Shown: one piece after another, positions 1 through 5,604 of the stretch
Layout of the letters: each line of letters opens with the position of its first letter
How positions within the stretch are numbered: position 1 is the stretch's first letter
Assembly (NCBI GenBank): GCA_015654495.1
Contig: JAATGW010000406.1
Span: 1 to 9,249 of the forward strand
Origin: Chitinophagales bacterium
GTDB taxonomy: Bacteria > Bacteroidota > Bacteroidia > Chitinophagales > Chitinophagaceae
Length of the DNA stretch: 9,249 bases
Direction: 5' to 3'
The notes under the pieces: generated by a model
What the model saw: the letters and a program-made list of their open reading frames with translations, nothing else
What the model was told of the DNA's origin: nothing
The model's database searches: none
Made by a program: the position numbers and the translations under genes

Positions 1-1370
1 CTTATAAAATCTCCTGATGACTCAGGCAGGAATGCCAGGGGCATGAAGGCGATAATTAAGGTTGCAGTACAACCCAGCACGGCCATGCCGATCTGGTTGG
101 TGGCTTTTAAAGTTGCTTCCATTCTTGAATGCCCTTCCCGCATCCATCTTTCAATATTTTCAACTACCACAATGCTATCGTCTACCAACAGACCCAGGGC
201 AACCACAAAACCTACGATGCTCAGCTGGTTTAAGCTGTAACCAAAGAGGTTGATCAGCATCACGCCAATGGCTAAGGAAAGTGGAATAGAAATCATCACC
301 ACCAGCGAGGCGCGCGTACCTAATGGCAAGAGCGTCAGCATTACAAGGCCTATTGCGATGAGGAAATCCTTTCCTAAACCTGACAGACGTCTGTTTACAT
401 TATCAGCCTGATCAAAATGTAATACGAGATCAATATTTGAGGGTAAGGCTTGTTTGTATTTCTGAATCTCAGGCAGGTATTCTTTTTGTATTTTGGAGAT
501 ATTTTCACCACTCTTTAATGCAGACACTACAAAAACGGCTCTATGGCCATTGAGACGGGTAATATGTTTTTCCTGGGTGTAGTCGAAATAGACATTAGCT
601 ACATCCTTCAAAAAAATATTCTTCCCATCGGCACTGTACACAATGGTGTTTTTAATTTCTTCAATTCCCTGGTAGTTACCATTGGTTTTAATATTGAAAG
701 ATTTATTTCCTTCATTAACGCTTCCACCCGGAATATTGGCAATTTCACTTTGCAATGCCCCGGATATAACGCTGACAGGTAACCGTAAATGGGCAGCTTT
801 ATCGAGTTGAAGATCTACCCGGATGATCTGATCCGGCAAGCCTTGTATCTCCACATTTTTTAAAGCTGGTATTTTTTCCAGCACGTCCTGCAGGTCTTCC
901 GCTGCTTTTTTAAGTTTGTCACGTGATGCATTCTCCGACACAAGGGATATCTGCAGGATATTTACGTTGGAAGGATCAATTTTCTGTACTTCAATACTGT
1001 GAATATCCTGTGGCAGCTGGGATCTTAAAGCATTTGTTTCTCTAACCAGTTCCTGGTATTTATCATCCACATCGCTGTCGTATTTATATTCCACGAGCAT
1101 TACGGCCAGGCCGTCGTTGACAGTGGTTTTAATCCGCTTGATATTATCCAGGCCATAAAATTTTTGTTCGAGTGGTTTTACCACCAGCTCTTCCATATCC
1201 TTGGGGCTGGTACCGGGATATACAACCACCACAGGGTAACTGGGCGCTTCCAGTGCGGGATCTTCTGAACGGGGCATATTCAGAATAGTAGATACCCCTA
1301 ATGCGATTACCATCAAAACCATGATGAGCGTGAACTGGTAATTTTTGATGGCGTATTCGGAGATTTTCAT
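1..1370 (-). CDS. RND-family multidrug efflux pump, inner-membrane permease (partial, C-terminal half missing)
   Basis: Proton-driven inner-membrane pump of a tripartite efflux system (AcrB/HAE1-like). The gene starts at the ATG complementary to 1368-1370 and runs off the left edge, leaving 456 codons where such pumps usually have about 1,020-1,060. The N-terminus MKISEYAIKNYQFTLIMVLM is TM1, followed by the porter-domain start with NMPRSEDPALEAP and YPGTSPKDMEELVVKPLEQ, typical of the family. TM2-TM4 lie at about residues 325-405. The TM4 signature VVALGLLVDDSIVVVENIER carries the two adjacent aspartates (D397, D398) that match the proton-relay pair D407/D408 of AcrB. An in-frame TAA a few codons upstream fixes the start. 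The gene lies 85 bp downstream of the adaptor gene and is probably cotranscribed with it. The substrate cannot be read from the sequence. Family assignment is firm. Confidence 0.95.
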   Translation of the reverse strand, partial: MKISEYAIKNYQFTLIMVLMVIALGVSTILNMPRSEDPALEAPSYPVVVVYPGTSPKDMEELVVKPLEQKFYGLDNIKRIKTTVNDGLAVMLVEYKYDSDVDDKYQELVRETNALRSQLPQDIHSIEVQKIDPSNVNILQISLVSENASRDKLKKAAEDLQDVLEKIPALKNVEIQGLPDQIIRVDLQLDKAAHLRLPVSVISGALQSEIANIPGGSVNEGNKSFNIKTNGNYQGIEEIKNTIVYSADGKNIFLKDVANVYFDYTQEKHITRLNGHRAVFVVSALKSGENISKIQKEYLPEIQKYKQALPSNIDLVLHFDQADNVNRRLSGLGKDFLIAIGLVMLTLLPLGTRASLVVMISIPLSLAIGVMLINLFGYSLNQLSIVGFVVALGLLVDDSIVVVENIERWMREGHSRMEATLKATNQIGMAVLGCTATLIIAFMPLAFLPESSGDFI

Positions 1371-1455
1371 TTCAGATAAAATTTATCCTTGCTTTTGAAT
1401 AACAGTACTGCGATTTCATAGTGCGGATATCATGACTTGCGAAACTGTTGCTGAA

Positions 1456-2499
1456 TCAGTGATTCGTAACCATCACCCGGGAGCCTTCGTTCAGGTATGC
1501 GCTGCCGGAAATGATCACAGCCTTTACATTCTCCAGTCCGCTACTGACAATCACATGGCCTTTTTCTATTGAACTGATGCCTACCCTAACTTTTTGTACC
1601 GTTTTGTTATCGTTGGTTGCAAATACATAACCGCTTTCAGTGTCGCCGTCCAGTAAAGCATCATAGGGAAGACTCCAGGCAAGTTGTTTTTGTGAAGGCC
1701 TGATCAGCGCTTTACCAAAAAGCCCGGAAGCCATACCTGCTTTAGGCAGGTCTGAAAGTTTGATCTGTATATTGAAAGTGCCGCTGATGGGGTCGATCCC
1801 TTCTGATTTTTTCCATACCGAACCTTTGATTGTTGTACCGGGCATGGCATCCGTTGTAACGGTAGCTGCATCGCCGACTTTTATTGCGGCCCACTGACAG
1901 TCACTTACACCCGCTTTTAAAATCCAGCCACGTTCAGCTGCACCATTTGTCTGCAGTACTGCTGTTCCCGCCGCTGCGTACTGACCTTCATTTAAATATT
2001 TCTTTAAAACATAGCCGTTACGTACTGCTCTTATTTCACCATACTGCTGGTTAAAACCCGCACTCGTATATTGTTGCCGGGCAACATCCATGGCTGTTTT
2101 TGCATTCTGCATTTGTTCCAGCGTGGCTACGCTATCCCTGTACAGGTTGCCCGCACGTTCGTAATCGCGTTTGGCTTTCTGGTAAGCGAGCGAAGCCTGT
2201 TCCACTGTGGCATTCATTTCTGTAAGGTTGAGTGTTGCCAGCAGCTGGCCTTTTCTGATGGCGTCTCCTTCCTGTACCATCACCTTACTGATAATGCCGC
2301 CGCTTTTGAATGCGAGGTTCGACTCTTCATCAGTGCTGAACTGCCCGGATGTATTTATTTCCTGGAACACCGTATCCTGCTGCAGGGATATGGTTTTAAC
2401 AGGGATCACTTCCTCATTAATTGTTTCAACAGCAGCTTTGGTTTTACAGCCTGCGATAAAAAGACTGTATGTGATTATTATTACAAAAATGTAGCGCAT
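1456..2499 (-). CDS. RND efflux periplasmic adaptor (membrane fusion protein), lipoprotein
   Basis: Periplasmic adaptor that links the inner-membrane pump to the outer-membrane channel; 347 aa, normal for the HlyD/AcrA-like family. The N-terminus is a lipoprotein signal peptide with the lipobox FIAGC and lipidated Cys18. The barrel-sandwich (lipoyl-like) domain is split in two: residues about 63-92 (FKSGGIISKVMVQEGDAIRK) and about 155-185 (AVRNGYVLKKYLNEGQYAAA). Between them, about 93-150, is a short alpha-helical hairpin (EQASLAYQKAKRDYERAGNL) of the kind that meets the TolC-like channel. A beta-barrel (about 192-268) and a membrane-proximal domain (about 273-345, ending ISGSAYLNEGSRVMV) follow. 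The start is 10 bp after the stop of the TolC-like gene, so both are almost certainly on one transcript. Intact; no odd features. Confidence 0.95.
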   Translation of the reverse strand: MRYIFVIIITYSLFIAGCKTKAAVETINEEVIPVKTISLQQDTVFQEINTSGQFSTDEESNLAFKSGGIISKVMVQEGDAIRKGQLLATLNLTEMNATVEQASLAYQKAKRDYERAGNLYRDSVATLEQMQNAKTAMDVARQQYTSAGFNQQYGEIRAVRNGYVLKKYLNEGQYAAAGTAVLQTNGAAERGWILKAGVSDCQWAAIKVGDAATVTTDAMPGTTIKGSVWKKSEGIDPISGTFNIQIKLSDLPKAGMASGLFGKALIRPSQKQLAWSLPYDALLDGDTESGYVFATNDNKTVQKVRVGISSIEKGHVIVSSGLENVKAVIISGSAYLNEGSRVMVTNH

Positions 2500-2509
2500 A
2501 AGATTTTAT

Positions 2510-3889
2510 TTATTTCCGGGTGATTGTATAAGTTGCGGCTTCGCGCTCCAGCATAGCGGCTGCAGATAATAATTTATTTCGGTTGATCGTTACCGCGAGT
2601 TTTGCACGGATCAGCTGGCTACGGGCGTCAACCGTCTCTATATAGGTATTAACACCTTCCCTGTAGCCGCGGTCGATCAGTCGCTGGTAGGTTTCGGCAG
2701 CTTCCAGTTGCTTTTCTGAAGAATGGAAAGTATGGTAAGCAGACCTGAGGTTGTTTCTTGCTGTAGAAACATTGAGGTCGAATTGCTGGGAAGTCTGCTC
2801 CAGGTTGAGCTCCGCATTCTTTACATCGAGCGATGATTGCCGGATCTTATTACGGTTACGGTTACCTGAATATATGGGAACGTCCATTTGCAGGCCGAGC
2901 ATGTAATAACGCGACTGACTATTGAATTTCCAGTTCTGTGCCTGCGAGCCCAGGTCTACAAACCCGTTCAGTTTGGGATAGTACACCGCTTTGTTCATCT
3001 GTAGAACAGTTTCGTTAACAGATACCATTTGTTTCAGCGCTTTCAGTTCCTCACGGGCGGAACTGTTTTTATCTGCGACCAGCAGACTCGTTATGCCCGC
3101 TACATCAGTTTCAACATTGTAGCCGGTATCGATAAAACTGTCCTGCGGTTTATTCAACAGAAAATTGAACCAGTTCTTTGCGTTGAAAGCCATTTGTTCG
3201 GCATTCGTGATCTGCGATTTCATCTGTTCGATTTCGCCCTCCGCCCTGATCACATAGGCATGCAATCCTTTTCCGTTTTCCAGTAATTTTTCATTTACTC
3301 TTTTTCCTTCTTCGGCCAGTTCCAGTGAAGCTTTGTAAATCTCAATGGCATTCAGGGCAGCCAGGTAATTAAAATAAGCGGTTTTGATATTTTTAACCAG
3401 CTCGCGTTTGTAGATATCTATTTCGTAAGCGCTGATGATAACCTGTTGTTCGTTGAGTCTTTTTTTATAAGAGATGTCTGAATTGAAAATTGGAACAGTA
3501 GTGCGGATTTTTGCATCGTAGAAATTATACGGCAGAAAGTTGATATGTTCATTATTCACCTGCGGAAATTTGTTGGACTGGGTAAGCTGGTTGAGGGTGC
3601 TGTACACATTGTTCAGCATATCGCCGATAGGCAGCTCAATATCCCGACCGCCATCGGCAGTTTGGTAGCCGGCCTGAAAAGCTACTGTCGGATAGTAAAG
3701 TCCTTTAGCTATCTGTAATGCATAACCGGCTTTTTCCAGTGAAATGTTTTTTTGCTGCAGTACGATGTTCTGGCTGAAAGCAGTTTCGATATACCTGTCC
3801 AGTACACTGGTTTGCGCTGATGCCGATGAAGCCCATAATGGGATCCAGAACCAGGCTGATTTCCGAAGGAATATTAATATCGTTCTCAT
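2510..3889 (-). CDS. TolC-like outer-membrane efflux channel (OEP family)
   Basis: Outer-membrane exit duct of the tripartite pump, 459 aa, a usual length for the OEP family. A Sec signal peptide is visible: positively charged R9-K10, hydrophobic core WFWIPLW, and probable cleavage after ASA at residue 25. The mature protein starts QTSVLDRYIETAFSQNIVLQQKNISLEKA, the usual first helix of an OEP repeat. Two OEP repeats can be seen, about residues 30-230 and about 255-450. Each has long amphipathic helices (for example EIYKASLELAEEGKRVNEKL and AAETYQRLIDRGYREGVNTY). The short beta segment PKLNGFVDLGSQAQ and MLGLQMDVPIYSG are typical barrel strands. It is the first structural gene after the repressor, and a copy of the TTAACAGTGTTAA palindrome lies 2 nt before its ATG. 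No convincing promoter is visible in the 39-bp gap, so it may rely on read-through from tetR. Confidence 0.94.
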   Translation of the reverse strand: MRTILIFLRKSAWFWIPLWASSASAQTSVLDRYIETAFSQNIVLQQKNISLEKAGYALQIAKGLYYPTVAFQAGYQTADGGRDIELPIGDMLNNVYSTLNQLTQSNKFPQVNNEHINFLPYNFYDAKIRTTVPIFNSDISYKKRLNEQQVIISAYEIDIYKRELVKNIKTAYFNYLAALNAIEIYKASLELAEEGKRVNEKLLENGKGLHAYVIRAEGEIEQMKSQITNAEQMAFNAKNWFNFLLNKPQDSFIDTGYNVETDVAGITSLLVADKNSSAREELKALKQMVSVNETVLQMNKAVYYPKLNGFVDLGSQAQNWKFNSQSRYYMLGLQMDVPIYSGNRNRNKIRQSSLDVKNAELNLEQTSQQFDLNVSTARNNLRSAYHTFHSSEKQLEAAETYQRLIDRGYREGVNTYIETVDARSQLIRAKLAVTINRNKLLSAAAMLEREAATYTITRK

Positions 3890-3891
3890 TA

Positions 3892-3904
3892 TTAACAGTG
3901 TTAA
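3892..3904. promoter_or_regulatory. Candidate TetR operator O2, upstream of the TolC-like gene
   Basis: TTAACAGTGTTAA is a perfect inverted repeat (TTAACA-G-TGTTAA). It lies between the repressor stop and the start codon of the TolC-like gene, only 2 nt from that ATG. An identical 13-mer lies in the tetR promoter. The position suggests either blocking of transcription entering from tetR or control of an unseen local promoter. Its function as an operator is inferred. Confidence 0.7.
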
Positions 3905-3928
3905 GTATATAGGTAAAAAAATTTTGAT

Positions 3929-4564
3929 TTACAGGCTTTCCAGCATTTTTATGAACATCGTGAATGTATGGTTCAGCACATCAGGAACATGGGTAAGGAT
4001 CTGTTTATGTTGCACAACCATGTCCAGTCGCCCGTCATTTTTTAAGGTGCACAAACCATGCATAGTACTCCATACTATCAGCGACAGCACCTCTGTTTCA
4101 TAGTCTTTAAAATAGCCGATTCCCTGGCAGGCTTTTATGGTTTCCACCAGTGCGAAAAAAGCATTAGCACCCTCGGTCCACTCTTCCTCATTCGGACCCT
4201 CGCAGAGGTGTTGGATGGGGTCCTTCATTACGAACATAATATCGTAGAAGTCTCTGTTTTCCAGGGCAAACTGCAAATAAATACGACCCATGGCCTTGAG
4301 TCTTTCAAAAGGGTTATCAATATTCGCCAGCAGCCTGAACCGGTCAGTCAGGATCTTAAAGCCTTCTTCATGCAGGGCATGGGCGATCTCCTGTTTGTCT
4401 TTATAATACAGGTAGATAGTCGTAGGGCTGAATTCAATTTCAGCTGCAATTTTCCTGATGGAAGTGGCCTGGTAGCCATCTTCCTGGAATAATTTCTTGG
4501 CTGCATCCAGGATACTTTGCTTTAAATCCTCTTTGTGCTTTATTTTACGTTCTTTGATACCCAT
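3929..4564 (-). CDS. TetR/AcrR-family transcriptional repressor of the efflux operon
   Basis: Dimeric ligand-responsive repressor, 211 aa, normal for TetR. The N-terminal DNA-binding domain spans about residues 14-60: ILDAAKKLFQEDGYQATSIRKIAAEIEFSPTTIYLYYKDKQEI. It contains the classic helix-turn-helix (about 35-54) with the SPTTIYLYYKDK recognition-helix signature. The ligand/dimer domain reads NPFERLKAMGRIYLQFALEN and then DFYDIMFVM, resembling the WHG-type TetR C-terminal domain (inference from memory). It is the promoter-proximal gene of the efflux cluster, transcribed in the same direction, with 39 bp to the TolC-like gene. The same 13-bp perfect palindrome lies in its own promoter and before the TolC-like gene, so autoregulation plus operon control is the natural reading. 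The ligand is unknown. Confidence 0.95.
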   Translation of the reverse strand: MGIKERKIKHKEDLKQSILDAAKKLFQEDGYQATSIRKIAAEIEFSPTTIYLYYKDKQEIAHALHEEGFKILTDRFRLLANIDNPFERLKAMGRIYLQFALENRDFYDIMFVMKDPIQHLCEGPNEEEWTEGANAFFALVETIKACQGIGYFKDYETEVLSLIVWSTMHGLCTLKNDGRLDMVVQHKQILTHVPDVLNHTFTMFIKMLESL

Positions 4565-4577
4565 GGCTAATTGAATG

Positions 4578-4608
4578 CAAAATAACTTAACAGTGTTAAT
4601 ATTTCAAA
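4578..4608 (-). promoter_or_regulatory. Promoter of the tetR-efflux operon (Bacteroidota -33/-7 type)
   Basis: Read on the minus strand: TTTG (complement of 4605-4608), 20 nt, then TATTTTG (complement of 4578-4584). This fits the Bacteroidota primary-sigma pattern TTTG / TAnnTTTG with one base fewer in the -7 gap. The start point would fall near 4570-4573, giving a leader of under 10 nt before the ATG at 4564. No Shine-Dalgarno sequence is seen. The same arrangement with the same 20-nt spacing precedes the IS transposase. Confidence 0.6.
4587..4599. promoter_or_regulatory. Candidate TetR operator O1, in the tetR promoter
   Basis: A second, identical copy of the perfect palindrome TTAACAGTGTTAA, 22 nt upstream of the tetR start codon. 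It sits wholly inside the 20-nt spacer between the candidate -33 and -7 elements, where a bound repressor would exclude RNA polymerase. Two exact copies of a 13-bp palindrome at both control points of one operon are unlikely by chance. Confidence 0.75.
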
Positions 4609-4630
4609 ATTTATTTTTACGACCCGTTTT

Positions 4631-4683
4631 TCGTAGGGACGCCATGAATGATTGTGGGGACGCGATGCATTGCGTCCCTACGA
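4631..4683. repeat. REP-like hairpin, copy 1 (upstream of the RAYT remnant)
   Basis: A 12-bp perfect stem, TCGTAGGGACGC (4631-4642) against GCGTCCCTACGA (4672-4683). An alternative inner hairpin pairs GGGACGC (4657-4663) with GCGTCCC (4672-4678) around ATGCAT. The right half, GGGACGCGATGCATTGCGTC and onward, matches copy 2 (5146-5193) apart from one base. A GTAG sits at the foot of the stem, the tetranucleotide usually found beside REP hairpins recognised by RAYT proteins (established for REP/RAYT in general; its role here is inferred). Confidence 0.75.
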
Positions 4684-4766
4684 TAAACGGTGAAAAATCC
4701 CGTTTCAAAACGGCGGAAACATCATTTGCAGAAATGCAATTTGAAACAATTTGCCTGGTAAAACCA

Positions 4767-5104
4767 ATGTCCGAAAAATTCAAAGGGAAATACCGCAATA
4801 AAACAGTTCGCCTTCGGAACTGGGATTATTCACTTGGATTATATTTCGTTACCATCGTCACTAAAAACCGCGAACCCTATTTCGGAAAGATCGTTGACGG
4901 TGAAATGCATTTGTCGGCCATTCGGGCCACAATCCAAAAACCTCGCATCAATAATCCGCGGATTTAAATCTTCTGTTACTACTGCTGCACGAAAAATGGG
5001 ATTGCCGTTTGACTGGCAATCCAGGTTTCATGAACATGCCATCCGTGACAAAATGGAATTGAAACATGGCGCAGTATATAAGGGATAATCCGGCGAACGG
5101 GTGA
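4767..5104 (+). pseudogene. REP-associated tyrosine transposase (RAYT, Y1_Tnp/IS200-like), decayed remnant
   Basis: The N-terminus MSEKFKGKYRNKTVRLRNWD followed by YFVTIVTKNREPYFGKIVDG is characteristic of Bacteroidota RAYTs, which process REP hairpins through an HUH/tyrosine mechanism. The homology then breaks. At about 4917-4921 it jumps to another frame at FGPQSKNLASIIRGFKSSVT, followed by FDWQSRFHEHAIRDKMEL. At about 5060-5066 it shifts again to MAQYIRDNPAN (5066-5098), the usual C-terminal YIxxNP segment that carries the likely catalytic tyrosine. A stop follows at 5102-5104. All three plus frames are therefore used. The part between LSA and FGPQ, which in intact relatives holds the PNHxH-type HUH motif (roughly 60-80 residues by memory of the family), is gone. 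The gene cannot make active protein. The frame stays open upstream to 4575 through REP copy 1, but homology starts at 4767. REP copies lie on both sides, as expected for a REP/RAYT unit. Confidence 0.88.
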
Positions 5105-5145
5105 TTATTCCGTTTTTAAGATAATTTATATTGTGGGCACGCGAT

Positions 5146-5193
5146 TGTTTTTATCGTAGGGACGCGATGCATCGCGTCCCTACGATAAAAACA
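5146..5193. repeat. REP-like perfect 48-bp palindrome, copy 2 (downstream of the RAYT remnant)
   Basis: The arms 5146-5169 and 5170-5193 are exact reverse complements (24 bp each, no loop, centre ATGCAT at 5167-5172). The core is GGGACGCGATGCATCGCGTC, flanked by TATCGTA / TACGATA and T/A runs. It shares the core with copy 1. Just upstream, GTGGGCACGCGAT (5133-5145) repeats GTGGGGACGCGAT of copy 1 (4654-4666), so both copies are compound. It could also act as a bidirectional terminator, because the G+C stem is followed by an A/T run on each strand. Confidence 0.85.
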
Positions 5194-5288
5194 TTAAAAC
5201 CACAACCTTGGGCGAGGTTTCAGCAAGGCCGATTTTCTCTCTCACCACCAAAATGAAAATATGTCCGATATCTCGTTCAAATAGCTGA

Positions 5289-5432
5289 TTATTGTCTGAA
5301 ATATCCGGTTTGAAAAGAAAGAGCACCATACTTCTTCCTTCTGCGGAAAAAATTCTGATTGAGCCGGGTGAGAATATCTTTAACGGCAGTTTCGAACTGT
5401 TCAAATAATTGTTTTATTTCTTCAGATTTCAT
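5289..5432 (-). pseudogene. 47-codon fragment resembling the N-terminus of a DinD-like protein
   Basis: On the minus strand an ATG at 5430-5432 opens MKSEEIKQLFEQFETAVKDI and then continues with basic, low-information sequence to a TAA at 5289-5291. The first 14 or so residues resemble the start of DinD/Bro-N-like proteins (xEIxxLFExFE), judged from memory only. The next expected block (a WSARxLQ-type segment) is absent. If real, it is a truncated remnant beside the REP/RAYT island. It could also be a chance frame. No known function is claimed, and 5194-5288 holds nothing further that I recognise. Confidence 0.22.
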
Positions 5433-5553
5433 CTCGGGAATTATTGACTCTTTTTGGATAACTCAGAAACAAACACCTCCGAAGTTGTATTGTGAAAAAA
5501 CCGTTGATATCAAAATAAAATGTGGAATTCATCCCGCAGAAAATACATCTATT

Positions 5554-5582
5554 TTTGTCAAACTTTTTCCTGATTATTTTCA
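5554..5582 (+). promoter_or_regulatory. Weak candidate promoter of the SWIM gene
   Basis: TTTG at 5554-5557 and TATTTTCA at 5575-5582 loosely resemble the Bacteroidota -33/-7 pair, but the spacing is only 17 nt and the -7 box lacks its final G. It lies about 25-50 nt before the ATG at 5605. The rest of 5433-5604 shows no gene or clear signal. Confidence 0.3.
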
Positions 5583-5604
5583 CTTTAGCCTATTCAGATC
5601 AACT

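Noticed and set aside
1372..1419. 15-residue minus-strand mini-ORF ending 1 nt before the RND pump ATG (MKSQYCYSKARINFI)
   Set aside because: Spacing would allow translational coupling, but there is no Shine-Dalgarno sequence and the peptide has no recognisable pattern, so chance is the simplest reading.
2071..2523. Plus-strand frames opposite the adaptor, TolC-like and tetR genes (also 2207-2494, 3029-3286, 3744-4103, 4058-4492)
   Set aside because: They are antisense shadows of well-supported genes, with Cys/Phe-rich unfamiliar sequences and no start signals.
4726..4739. Small hairpin TTGCA-GAAA-TGCAA before the RAYT remnant
   Set aside because: A 5-bp stem with a GNRA loop is easily found by chance, and nothing nearby gives it a role.
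4631..5193. CRISPR-like repeats
   Set aside because: Only two copies of the hairpin exist, about 500 bp apart with a transposase remnant between them. There are no regular spacers and no cas genes.
5180..5404. 74-codon minus-strand frame (MNSSKLPLKIFSPG...)
   Set aside because: It ends inside the REP palindrome, overlaps the 47-codon frame in a different phase, and matches no family I know.
5359..5604. N-terminal extension of the SWIM protein from an ATG at 5359
   Set aside because: The 82 extra residues (MSRVRISLTAVSNCSNN and onward) look like random translation and overlap the minus-strand fragment. Family-like sequence begins exactly at MLNLQNFEFA (5605).
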